The translations under genes and the position numbers were made by a program. The notes beneath the pieces are model-generated. The model worked only from the letters and a program-made list of their open reading frames with translations, was not told where the DNA came from and ran no database searches. Of a DNA stretch of 64,000 nt, positions 42,633-50,968 are shown piece by piece (position 1 is the stretch's first letter; the number at the start of each line of letters is the position of its first letter). Source of the DNA: Corynebacterium imitans (lineage in GTDB: Bacteria; Actinomycetota; Actinomycetes; Mycobacteriales; Mycobacteriaceae); assembly GCF_000739455.1 (NCBI RefSeq), contig NZ_CP009211.1:186001-250000 (forward strand). Reading direction: 5' to 3'.

Positions 42633-44159
42633 CTAGTAACGGTCCGCCAGGGTGGAGCGCACCGGGCGGGCCAGCTGCGTCATCTTGTTGCGGCCGCGCA
42701 GCTCCACGGACTTCATCAGCGTCCAGCGCTGCTGCTCGACCTCGTTCGCGGCACGCAGGGTCGCGGCGTTGGTGAGCACGCGGCCGGGCACGCCCTTGGC
42801 CAGCTCGGTCAGGCGCGCTGCGGCGTTGACGGCGTCGCCGATGACGGTGTATTCGAAGCGGTCGTGTCCGCCGATGTGGCCGGCGACCACGTGCCCGGAG
42901 GCCACGCCCACTCCGGCCTCGAGCTCCAGACCGTTGAGTTCTTGGCGGAGTTCGCGGGCGGCTTGGAGGGCGTGCGAGGCCGCGTCGTGAAGCGAGACGG
43001 GAGCCCCAAAGACGGCGAGCGCGGCATCGCCTTGGAACTTATTAATCACACCCTTGTTGCGGTGCACGACCTCGACGACCACCTCGAAGAAGTCATTGAG
43101 GGCGGCCACGACCTCCTCGGGCGTGTGGTTGACGGCAAAGGTGGTGGAGCCGACGACGTCGACGAACACGACGGCGACCTTGCGGTCTTCGCCGCCCAGC
43201 TCCGGCTTCTCCTCCAATGCCTTCTGCGCGACCTCACTGCCCACGTAGCGGCCGAAGATGTCGCGGACGCGCTGGCGCTCGCGCAGGCCCCGCATCATCT
43301 CGTTGAAGCCGGCCTGGAGCACACCGATCTCGGAGCCGTCGTAGATGTCTACCTGCGTGTTGATTTCGCCGCGCCGCACGCGGTTGATGGCGTCCTGCAG
43401 CTCCTTGATGGGGTCGACCACGCTCATGATCACAAAGGCGGTGCCGAACGCGCCGGTGACCATGGCGGACAGGGCCAGCACGAATACCGCCGGTTGGAGC
43501 TCGCCCGGAATGTTGGTGAAGTAGCCGCGAGACTGGGCGAGGAACAGCAGGACGATGCCCAGCACGGGCACGGCCGAGGTGGTAAACCACGTCATGTAGA
43601 GGCGCTGCTTGATCGGCGGTTCCAGCGTGGCGTCCTCGAAGCGGCGTGCGAGTGCCGCCGCCGCGATCGGGCGCACCAGCCGCTCGGCCTGCAGGTAGGT
43701 CAGCACGGCGGTGACGAAGCAGGCCATGGAGGTCGCGACGAAAATGACCACCGCGAAGCGCCCGCTTGTGCGCGCGGTGAGCGCGGTGAGGATCGTGATG
43801 CCAATCAGCCACACCGCCACCACGATCAGTGTCTGGAGAACAGGCAGGCGCAGCACCAGCCGTCGCACCATGTTCGGGTCGTGGTCTTGCGGCCGATGCT
43901 GCCATTCCAGCACAGGCCGGAAGAGGAAGAAGGTGACCACCATCCCGAACACCACGGCAAAGGCAACATAGGCCAGCCCAATCAGCCCAAGCGTGGAGCT
44001 GTCCAGCGCCAGCTGCTCGGTCTCCGGCATGGGGATGAAGAAACGGATGAACGCCATGATGGCGGCGGCACCAAGCAGGTTGGTTCCCAGCACGCTTGCG
44101 GCGTAGAGGGGCCAGGAGGTCCCCCACACCCAACGCAAGCCGTGCCAGAATCTGTTCAT
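42633..44159 (-). CDS. cyaB: Class III adenylate cyclase, membrane-bound (CyaB)
   Basis: 508 residues. Six transmembrane helices are followed by a HAMP domain (about 265-320: MSVVDPIKELQDAINRVRRG) and a guanylyl/adenylyl cyclase domain. Metal-binding Asp residues are in VVFVDVVGST and FQGDAAL. The substrate-binding Lys is in INKFQGD. It makes cAMP from ATP, the ligand of GlxR encoded at 22 kb. The position next to topA and holB is as in Rv3645 and C. glutamicum cyaB. Confidence 0.95.
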   Translation of the reverse strand: MNRFWHGLRWVWGTSWPLYAASVLGTNLLGAAAIMAFIRFFIPMPETEQLALDSSTLGLIGLAYVAFAVVFGMVVTFFLFRPVLEWQHRPQDHDPNMVRRLVLRLPVLQTLIVVAVWLIGITILTALTARTSGRFAVVIFVATSMACFVTAVLTYLQAERLVRPIAAAALARRFEDATLEPPIKQRLYMTWFTTSAVPVLGIVLLFLAQSRGYFTNIPGELQPAVFVLALSAMVTGAFGTAFVIMSVVDPIKELQDAINRVRRGEINTQVDIYDGSEIGVLQAGFNEMMRGLRERQRVRDIFGRYVGSEVAQKALEEKPELGGEDRKVAVVFVDVVGSTTFAVNHTPEEVVAALNDFFEVVVEVVHRNKGVINKFQGDAALAVFGAPVSLHDAASHALQAARELRQELNGLELEAGVGVASGHVVAGHIGGHDRFEYTVIGDAVNAAARLTELAKGVPGRVLTNAATLRAANEVEQQRWTLMKSVELRGRNKMTQLARPVRSTLADRY

Positions 44160-44196
44160 GGTGTATTACCTTAGCGAACGAGTACGCTAGGGCGCT

Positions 44197-45423
44197 GTGA
44201 ACCTGCCCCAGTTTCGAAGTGTTGCCGAGCGCCTCGCGGATGCGCCCAATGTCCGCGAGGTCATCCTCGCCGCGGCCAGCGCGGCAAGGGAGCAATTGCT
44301 TATCGACGGCACCCGCCAGGACTACGCCATGACCCACTCCTGGCTCTTTACCGGCCCACCCGGCTCGGGCCGTTCGCAGGCCGTGCTGGCCTTCGCCGCC
44401 GCGCTCGTATGCACGGACCCAAACGAGGTTGGGTGCGGGCGGTGTAAGGGCTGCCGTGACGCGCTCGCGGGCCAGCACACCGACATCGTGCACGTGGTGC
44501 CGAAGGAGCTGATTATTAAGACGGAGTACATCCGCGAGATCGTCGCCCAGGCGGCTCGGATGCCCACTGTTGCCCCGTACCGCGTCCTGATCATCGAAAA
44601 CGCGGACCGCCTCCACCCGGCCGCCGCGGACGCCCTGCTGAAGACGGTGGAGGAGCCACCCGAGCGCACCGTGATCATCCTGCTCGCGCCGTCGACAGAC
44701 CCGGAAGACTTCTCCCAGACGCTGCGCTCGCGCTGCCGACACCTCTATATCCCTTCGCCGTCCGAGGCGGAGCTGGTGCACATCCTCATGCAGGAGGAGG
44801 GCGCCACCGAGCACGACGCGCGCCTGGCCGCGGCGACCTCGCTGCGCCACGTCGGCCGCGCGCGCCTCTTGGTGCGCAGCCCCGAGATCCAGCAGCGCCG
44901 CGCGCAGGCCATCAACATGGCCGAGCTGATTTTCCAGGGTGCCTACGCCTTCCAGGCGGTCGGCTCGCTGATCAAGGCGACCGAGAAGGAAGCAGTGGAC
45001 TCGTACGCCGAGGAAGACGCCGCGGAGCGCGCCAAACTTGAGCAGGCCCTCGGCATGGGCGCGAAGGGCAAGGGCGCGGCGAAGGCGCTGCGCGGGGCGG
45101 CGAGTTCCCTCAAGGAGCTGGAGGCTCGGCAGAAGGCGCGCAGCACTCGCCGCAAGCGCGACGTCTTCGACCTGGTGTTGGTGGATCTTGCCGGCGTATA
45201 CCGCGATGCGCTGGTGGTGCAGTCGGGTGCCGACGTCCCGCTGACCCACCCCGATTTCGAACCGCTCGCCCGCGAGCTCGCCGAACGCGTCCCTGCCTCC
45301 GACCTGGTCGCCTGCCTTGACGCGATCGCCCAGTGCCGTGCGCGCCTGCACCAGTCGGTGACGCCGGCCGTGGCGTTCAACGGCATGATCGGGCACCTGC
45401 GCGTCGCCTGCGGCGTGCGCTGA
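44197..45423 (+). CDS. holB: DNA polymerase III subunit delta' (HolB)
   Basis: 408-residue clamp-loader subunit. The P-loop is GPPGSGRS, with Arg for Lys, consistent with a non-hydrolysing delta'. A zinc module begins CGRCKGC, and LRSRCRHL corresponds to the sensor region. An inserted Lys/Ala-rich stretch (about 285-320) is common in actinobacteria. The start is GTG; TACGCT about 8 nt upstream suggests a leaderless mRNA. Confidence 0.93.
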   Translation: MNLPQFRSVAERLADAPNVREVILAAASAAREQLLIDGTRQDYAMTHSWLFTGPPGSGRSQAVLAFAAALVCTDPNEVGCGRCKGCRDALAGQHTDIVHVVPKELIIKTEYIREIVAQAARMPTVAPYRVLIIENADRLHPAAADALLKTVEEPPERTVIILLAPSTDPEDFSQTLRSRCRHLYIPSPSEAELVHILMQEEGATEHDARLAAATSLRHVGRARLLVRSPEIQQRRAQAINMAELIFQGAYAFQAVGSLIKATEKEAVDSYAEEDAAERAKLEQALGMGAKGKGAAKALRGAASSLKELEARQKARSTRRKRDVFDLVLVDLAGVYRDALVVQSGADVPLTHPDFEPLARELAERVPASDLVACLDAIAQCRARLHQSVTPAVAFNGMIGHLRVACGVR

Positions 45424-45497
45424 CCTGCCGGTTTATCGTTTAGTGGTTTCTGCACTACAATCGTTTTCCGGTACAGCGTCGCTATGCGTGTTGTCCG

Positions 45498-45573
45498 GCC
45501 GCCTTAGCTCAGTCGGCAGAGCGTTTCACTCGTAATGAAAAGGTCGCGAGTTCGATTCTCGCAGGCGGCTCCA
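45498..45573 (+). tRNA. tRNA-Thr (CGT anticodon)
   Basis: 76 nt with encoded CCA. Acceptor GCCGCCT/AGGCGGC, anticodon loop CTCGTAA giving CGT, and T arm GCGAGTTCGATTCTCGC. The accessory patch starts right after it. Confidence 0.95.
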
Positions 45574-45576
45574 CCA

Positions 45577-45611
45577 AAACCCCAGCTAGACAGTAGTTTT
45601 AGCTGGGGTTT
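45577..45611 (+). terminator. Terminator after tRNA-Thr
   Basis: AAACCCCAGCTA / TAGCTGGGGTTT, 12-bp perfect stem with an 11-nt loop, 3 nt after the tRNA. Confidence 0.85.
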
Positions 45612-45679
45612 CGTCGTCGGCTCGGCGCGTCGAGTTGCCGCAGGCTGTGGTGGCCACCCCTAAAAGAACTCAGAGAAAT

Positions 45680-45967
45680 ATGGTCTATTTGGCTCTTGGC
45701 GCAGTGGTCGCGCTCTTCATCTCGTTATGCATCATGGCACTGGGGTACCTAGTCCATCTTTCAGCTAAGCGAAAGGTGCTTTCTCCATACCGTTTCTTAG
45801 TCGTGATGGTTGTGCTAGCACCCGTTTTTCTGATCTACGACATACTCAGCGATGAGATGTGTAGCGGCCTTTTCAATTACGCGGTCAGCGGTTACTTAAT
45901 TACCGCAGTCATCATCAGTTCTCTGTGGCGCATCATCGCGGATGGCTCCAGTGAAGCGCCGGAATAG
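45680..45967 (+). CDS. Small membrane protein of unknown function
   Basis: 95 residues with three hydrophobic segments (YLALGAVVALFISLCIMALGY, FLVVMVVLAPVFLIYDIL, GYLITAVIISSLW). Less GC-rich than the flanking core genes. The ribosome site is weak, and a TTG start at 45635 would add 15 residues. No family recognised. First gene of the accessory patch after tRNA-Thr. Confidence 0.5.
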   Translation: MVYLALGAVVALFISLCIMALGYLVHLSAKRKVLSPYRFLVVMVVLAPVFLIYDILSDEMCSGLFNYAVSGYLITAVIISSLWRIIADGSSEAPE

Positions 45968-46107
45968 GAATAGGAGCGACTCCTGGGCAAGAGAACGTTT
46001 CCTCTTTTCCAGCTTCAACAATGTCAAGAGACCGCCTGCGGTACCGGATATACGGAACTACGATGTGGCCATGACAGTCTCGGTTGAATGCGTCGTGGAC
46101 TCAATGT

Positions 46108-46452
46108 TCACAGCTTTTTCATCCCCCATTCCCATCCCCCACGATCAGCATCAGGAGAGGGGGGAGCGTAGCAATGGGAAATCTTTGAAGCGTGAAAGTA
46201 GTCCGTGAACGGCTTTTGCTCAAGATGCACACATTCCTCAGAGTCCCATTCGAACGATGCCAATTCATGCCAGACCTCAAATTGTAGCCGCAAACAATGC
46301 AGATCCTTAAGGCCAAAAAAGCTGCATAGCTCTGAAATCGTAAATTCCGCAACGACTTCATCTTTGTACAGCTTAATCCGAACAACATGATGGTCAACGT
46401 CTACCGGTTCGCCACCCTCTAGGTTCCAGAGTGGGGTTTTTAACAATTTCAT
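46108..46452 (-). CDS. Hypothetical protein, accessory region
   Basis: 114 residues, acidic, no membrane segment. TISELCSFFGLKDLHCLRLQ and FEVWHELASFEWDSEECVHL suggest a compact alpha/beta protein with several Cys/His. No family recognised. AAGGAG sits 7 nt before the ATG, the best support that it is real. Composition is AT-richer than the core genome, consistent with transfer. Confidence 0.6.
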   Translation of the reverse strand: MKLLKTPLWNLEGGEPVDVDHHVVRIKLYKDEVVAEFTISELCSFFGLKDLHCLRLQFEVWHELASFEWDSEECVHLEQKPFTDYFHASKISHCYAPPSPDADRGGWEWGMKKL

Positions 46453-46879
46453 TAGAGTCTCCTTAATTAGACTCCCCTGTAAAGTCTCCCTGGCACCGTT
46501 CCAAGTTAAAGGAATGAGGATGGTGGTGCCATGTTATATCCAGCGCAACCTCTTGTGGCCAACACACTTCACTCACGTTCCCTTTCAATTAGGGTACGGC
46601 CCAGAGTTACATGTGATGTGCTGGCATTAATGAAACACGGCGAGTAGGAAGTCTAATTCAACCCCAACTTCTGCGGCCCGAGAATTTGGCTATCTCTCTG
46701 TTCGCACTATTTATTCTTCATTTTCCACGACTTGCAATGCGTTTTGCAGACCATCGATAAGCTGGTAAGAGCGCAGTCCGTGAATGGCTAAAGTTACTAA
46801 TAGGAGAACAAAGCGCGCAACACCCTTACAACGAATATGGTCGTTAATGGCCAGATGTCTCAATTCTCTAGGAGCTATT
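46453..46879. other. 427-bp gap in accessory region
   Basis: AT-rich compared with the core. No open frame with a ribosome site and no tRNA or repeat was seen. It ends in AGGAG at 46870-46874, the ribosome site of the interrupted secreted-protein gene. Confidence 0.4.
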
Positions 46880-47070
46880 ATGAGGAAAACTGCTAGTGCA
46901 CTTTTTGCGTTTTAACCATCATTTCACTCATTTCGCCCGCTCAGGCCAGCACGTTCGGACAGACACCCACGGTATCCTACGCAGTCGATTTGAATGATCC
47001 GCAGGAACAGGAACATGTCAATCCATATGGATTGTTTCCGCAGCCATTCAGATTCAAATCTCGTTCCGAC
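46880..47070 (+). pseudogene. 5' part of a secreted-protein gene, frameshifted and cut by IS1249
   Basis: ATG after AGGAG. The first 11 codons read MRKTASALFAF, then a TAA. Adding one T to the TTTT run at 46910-46913 restores LTIISLISPAQA and then STFGQTPTVS, a textbook signal peptide with an AQA cleavage site. The frame then runs to CGTTCCGAC (47062-47070), the 9-bp duplication at the left side of the insertion. The rest continues in frame after the insertion at 48566. Confidence 0.8.
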
Positions 47071-48565
47071 GACTTAAGTGACAAAATGTGTGCTTTTCTC
47101 GGCGTGTCGACTTAAGTGACAAAATGTGTGCTTTTTCAGGGGGCCGGGATGGGGGGTAGGGGTGTTGTGCTGGGGTTATGAGCGTCCTGCCCAGCCGTGT
47201 CGGATGGCCCAGGAGGGGTTGAAGTCGGTGTCGATGCCGGTGTCGTAGACTTTCGGCCGGCCGTCGGGTGAGTTGGCTTGGTCGCGTTCACGCATGTGTG
47301 CCTGGCGGGCGTGTGCGTAGCCTGCGTGGCCGAAGTCTTGCTCGATTGCTAGCGCCAGCGGGTCATCGTGGTGTTGGGTGTGCAGGTAGAGCCACCAGTC
47401 CATGATGATTCGTTGGTGTTCGTCAAATGCGCCGCGGTGGGCTCGGGCAAGGTGTTTCAGCTGTGCGTTCACGCCGCCTTCCAGGCTGTTTGTGGTGGTC
47501 TTCAACTCGGTTGTGGTGCGGTGTGGTGGGTTGAGCCAGACGAAGAGGTGGCCTTGTTGGTAGAGGCGCTCGAACCGGCGGTAGGCTCTGCGGGCTCTGG
47601 GATGGGTGTACCACCATTGCTGGTTGTCGCGGATGCGTTTTGGGATCTCCTCTGGGGCGACTTGGTTGCGGTAGGTGCGGTCTTTGAGCCAGTCACCGTA
47701 GAGGTCATGGAAGCGGTTGAGGCGAAGTGCCCAGTCAATTGCCTGATCGCGGGTGGTGATGTGGGTCAGCTGGTTGCCGAGGCGAAGCAGTGCTTTGTGG
47801 GCGGTAAGTGTTGGTTGGCGTGTGGTGTCTTTGATGGTGTCGCGGCGTACGTGGACGAGGCAGCGTTGGATAGCAGCGTTTGGCCAGCATTGTTTGATGG
47901 CTTTGTGGGCGCCACCGGAGCCGTCTGTAGTCACGACTAGGGGTTCGGCGATCAGGTCGAAGAGTTTGGCGTAGTCGTAGGCGGTTTCTCGTGTGCACCA
48001 GTGCCAGGCGACGACGTGCTCGCTGGTTGCAGCGACAAGCAGGCATTTCTTGTGGAAGTAGGTCCCGTCGATAAAGAGCTGGTCGTAGACGCGGTACGGG
48101 TCTGGTTTGCACGGGACAATGATGAACCAGAAGTAGGTGAACCAGCGGATCAGTGTGCGCCTGGAGACGTTGTGTGCAGCAGCTACAGCGTCGAGGGGGC
48201 GTTGGCCGGTGATCCAATCGATGAAGACGGAAAACCGATATGCGCTGGTCTTGGCCGTGTTGGGGTTGGTGAAGGTGTGCCCGCAGTGTGTGCAGCGCCA
48301 TCGCTGTGTTCCGCTGGAGGTGGTGCCCATTTTTGTGGCGGTGTGCTCGCATGCCGGGCATAGGGGCCTGTTGTGTTTTCTCTTTCTGTGTTGAGTTGGC
48401 ATGCAGCTGGTTTAACAGCCTGCTGCCATAGCACATCCAACGCCTGAAGTGGTGGACCTTCCGGTCTACGGCCGGGAATCCCGATTCAACGAGCACTGTC
48501 CCGCCGTAGGCCCAGGCAGGACCGGGAATCCATATCCAAAAAAGCACACATTATGTCGCTTAACC
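47071..48565. mobile_element. IS1249-type insertion sequence (IS256 family)
   Basis: Flanked by a 9-bp direct repeat CGTTCCGAC (47062-47070 and 48566-48574). Terminal inverted repeats: TTAAGTGACAAAATGTGTGC on the left and TTAAGCGACATAATGTGTGC (minus strand) on the right. The left end occurs twice, at 47073 and 47112, as a 38-bp partial tandem duplication. It encodes one intact transposase on the minus strand. Confidence 0.9.
47176..48402 (-). CDS. IS1249 family transposase
   Basis: 408-residue transposase. The N-terminal zinc ribbon has CPAC and CTHC, then an HTH (VAAAHNVSRRTLIRWF). The DDE catalytic core has Asp in QLFIDGTYFH, Asp in VVTTDGSGGAHKA and Glu in NSLEGGVNAQLKHL. No frameshift is seen, so it may be active. 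Close in architecture to IS1249 from Corynebacterium. Confidence 0.93.
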   Translation of the reverse strand: MPTQHRKRKHNRPLCPACEHTATKMGTTSSGTQRWRCTHCGHTFTNPNTAKTSAYRFSVFIDWITGQRPLDAVAAAHNVSRRTLIRWFTYFWFIIVPCKPDPYRVYDQLFIDGTYFHKKCLLVAATSEHVVAWHWCTRETAYDYAKLFDLIAEPLVVTTDGSGGAHKAIKQCWPNAAIQRCLVHVRRDTIKDTTRQPTLTAHKALLRLGNQLTHITTRDQAIDWALRLNRFHDLYGDWLKDRTYRNQVAPEEIPKRIRDNQQWWYTHPRARRAYRRFERLYQQGHLFVWLNPPHRTTTELKTTTNSLEGGVNAQLKHLARAHRGAFDEHQRIIMDWWLYLHTQHHDDPLALAIEQDFGHAGYAHARQAHMRERDQANSPDGRPKVYDTGIDTDFNPSWAIRHGWAGRS

Positions 48566-49549
48566 CGTTCCGACCGCCCGCATATTTCTACATCTGAAGG
48601 ACCTAGGGCTGCCAGTGTCCACGGATGGTGGGATCAGGTTTCTGGCCCCGCAAGAACTGCTACGGTACGTATTGAGCTTTGGGTGAAAGGACCCCATGAC
48701 CAGGGGTTCCGAAAGGTAGGGACCGGTACCAAAAATTCTATTCCTGGTGGGGGCGGTCGCGGAAATAGGGCTACCGCACGTGCTGTCTGCAAGAACCACG
48801 ATCAAACGGTATTTCGAGGCGACGTCGATGTGGACATCAACGATTATGCTGATGCCCCTGGCATGGTCCGGGGCGTAGAAGTGACGCTACCCTGCTTCAG
48901 TGTGATATACACCGTGTACGAGGACAACTACATCATTCTCGAGGCTTCTGCCTCAGCCGCCGTGGAAGTAGACGTAGACCTACTTTTTGATCGCTTTAGG
49001 TGGGCAGAGTTATCGCTTGGCTTCGCCAGCACCGGGGGTTCCTTGGACGAGGGAGTCTCTTCGGGGCTCTGGGAACTCAATGACGTCACACGCAACATGA
49101 ACAAAGAGCTACAAGCTATCCAAGTACATGTGAATGTCCGCTCTGCGGAGGGCCGATTGCCCCTTCGGCAGCTCTTCGCTGTGTGGGACTTGGCGCTCCC
49201 GGTAGCTATCATTTCGGACCTTCGGTCGGTCGCCATGAAGAGAATTTCGCGTCCTGGAATCTCTCCAGTGCAGCGGAATCCCTTTCCTGACTTCTATTCG
49301 CGGGATTGCCTTGAAGATGTGGATAAGGAATCCTGGGCGAGCGCTGTAGCGCTCGTCGATCATGTTGTAGTTCGACACCACACACCTGAGCAAGGGACAA
49401 TTGCGTTGAAGGTCAGGGGAGAAAAGACCAAAGAAGCAACGTTCTATGCAGAAGGATTTCGCCCCGTGATCATCTCCCGTGATTTTGAATCGATCTTGGG
49501 TGGTCTTCCCCTAGAAGAAGAATGGTCTATCGCAGCTATCCGGATATGA
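48566..49549 (+). pseudogene. 3' part of the IS-split secreted-protein gene, run on into a second unknown protein
   Basis: After the duplicated CGT TCC GAC the frame continues RPHISTSEG, HGWWDQVSGPARTA, ELWVKGPHDQ, GNRATARAVCKNH to VTLPC near 48895. With the 5' part this gives a secreted protein of about 171 residues. The frame does not stop there but continues about 215 residues (VIYTVYEDNYIILEA ... EEEWSIAAIRI) with no signal peptide. The second half may be a separate cytoplasmic protein starting at GTG 48902 or 48914, joined by a lost stop. No family recognised for either half. Confidence 0.6.
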
Positions 49550-49617
49550 GCAGGGCATTGATTGCAGGCCTCAGCGACGCGATTCATCACACTCGAACCC
49601 GTGGGACTGCATTGTCC

Positions 49618-49637
49618 AAACGGAGCTAGCTCCATTT
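49618..49637. repeat. GGAGCTAGCTCC palindrome, copy 5 (49.6-kb array)
   Basis: AAACGGAGCTAGCTCCATTT. First of three copies at exact 69-bp intervals between a rightward gene end and the leftward MFS gene. Followed by AAAACCCCAGGTCGC. Confidence 0.9.
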
Positions 49638-49686
49638 GGACCAAGACCGGGCACAAAACCCCAGGTCGCCCTCACCAACCACTCCC

Positions 49687-49706
49687 AAACGGAGCTAGCT
49701 CCATTT
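49687..49706. repeat. GGAGCTAGCTCC palindrome, copy 6 (49.6-kb array)
   Basis: AAACGGAGCTAGCTCCATTT, 69 bp after copy 5, followed by AAAATCCCAGGTCGC. Confidence 0.9.
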
Positions 49707-49755
49707 GCGCCCGATCGCCCCATAAAATCCCAGGTCGCGCATCGCCGCATTGTCC

Positions 49756-49775
49756 AAACGGAGCTAGCTCCATCT
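49756..49775. repeat. GGAGCTAGCTCC palindrome, copy 7 (49.6-kb array)
   Basis: AAACGGAGCTAGCTCCATCT, 69 bp after copy 6, with one changed base near the end. It lies 38 bp before the MFS stop. Confidence 0.88.
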
Positions 49776-49813
49776 AGGCCTGCACGCCCAGGACGGCACG
49801 CACCGACGAAACC

Positions 49814-50968
49814 TCAACCCCCAACAACCCCGCGCACCAGGTACCCGCGCCGAATCTGCGCGCTGCGGATGAGCGCGGAGCACGCGGCCAGCACGGCGAA
49901 CACCGCAAACGGCAGGCTCGGCCCGACGCGCGGCGTGATCCACGCGATCAGCGGCGAGATCCCGAACCCGATGTAGGTGGCCACGTAGTACAGCCCGATG
50001 ACGCGGCCGCGTTTCTCGGGCGGGGTGTACTCGTCGACGTCGAGAAGCCCCTCGCGCAGGCACAGCCCGTACGCCAGCCCGAGCAGCGCGGTGGCAGCCA
50101 GGAACACGGCGGCGGAAGGCTGCGCCCCGCCAACCGCGATGAGTGCCATGCCGCCGGTCGCGCCGAGGGCCCCGACCACGCCTGCGCGCGGCCCCCACTG
50201 CCCGCGCCGCGCGAGCGCCTGCATGGCCAGCGCCACGCTAAAACCCAGCACCGCGGCTACGCCGGGCATGAATGCCGCGCCGATGGCAAAGTCGGTGCGC
50301 CCGGCCAGCACCACCATCGCCGTCGTGATTGAGGCGAAGACCCATATCCCCATCGGCACGGCAGTCGCGAGCGCCTTGGCCTCGCTGTGCGCGGGACGAG
50401 CCTCAGCCGTCTGCGTCACCGCAGGCGCGCCAACGTCGCGCATGCTAATCGACGCCACCATCACCCCCACAGCCATCACAATCGGCACCACGAACGGGAC
50501 TTTGACCGCGTCCGCGGCCAGGTGGGCGACCACGCCGGAGGAGACCGGACCCAGCATGAATCCGGTGGTCAGGGCGATGCCCGCAGCGGTGGCACCACTG
50601 GCACCGCGGAGCCTGCCGGCCCAGGCAGTGCCAGCGCTGACGACTAGACCCACCCCAAGTCCGACGATGAAGCGGCCGAGGAGCAACCCGTGCCCGGGGA
50701 TGCCCAGCATGAGGTAGACGTTGCCCGCGGCCGCGATGACGGTGCCCGCAATCACGGCGGGCCGTGACCCGAAGCGGTCGGCGACCCACCCGCCGATGAG
50801 CAGGCTGGGGAAGAGCCCAACCGCGTAGATGCCGTACGCGCTGTTGGCCAACACGGCGGAGACGTCGTGGTCGCGGCGCAGCAGCACCAGCACCGACGCG
50901 AAGTGGTTCGCCGACCACCCGGCGGTGATGAGGAACGCCAGGGTGAGCGCGTACGTGGCGCGCGTCAT
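49814..50968 (-). CDS. Major facilitator superfamily transporter
   Basis: 384 residues, about 12 transmembrane helices. The loop 2-3 motif GGWVADRFGSRPAVI is the classic MFS motif A, and FIVGLGVGLVVSAGTAWAGRL a motif B-like region. Probably a drug/H+ exporter; substrate unknown. It shares one base with the acyl-CoA synthetase stop (TAATG), so the two are coupled. Confidence 0.88.
   Translation of the reverse strand: MTRATYALTLAFLITAGWSANHFASVLVLLRRDHDVSAVLANSAYGIYAVGLFPSLLIGGWVADRFGSRPAVIAGTVIAAAGNVYLMLGIPGHGLLLGRFIVGLGVGLVVSAGTAWAGRLRGASGATAAGIALTTGFMLGPVSSGVVAHLAADAVKVPFVVPIVMAVGVMVASISMRDVGAPAVTQTAEARPAHSEAKALATAVPMGIWVFASITTAMVVLAGRTDFAIGAAFMPGVAAVLGFSVALAMQALARRGQWGPRAGVVGALGATGGMALIAVGGAQPSAAVFLAATALLGLAYGLCLREGLLDVDEYTPPEKRGRVIGLYYVATYIGFGISPLIAWITPRVGPSLPFAVFAVLAACSALIRSAQIRRGYLVRGVVGG

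Noticed and set aside
45542..45573. Attachment site (attL) at the tRNA-Thr 3' end
   Set aside because: I could not find a second copy of the tRNA 3' end near the right border of the accessory patch, and no integrase gene is present.
45942..46208. 88-codon plus-strand frame after the small membrane gene
   Set aside because: Overlaps the end of one gene and the antisense of another; no ribosome site and no coherent composition.
49618..49775. Looks like a short CRISPR array (three identical palindromic repeats at 69-bp spacing)
   Set aside because: The repeats are only 20 bp, the spacers share the AAAAYCCCAGGTCGC box, and no cas gene is in the window. The same repeats occur at unrelated junctions.
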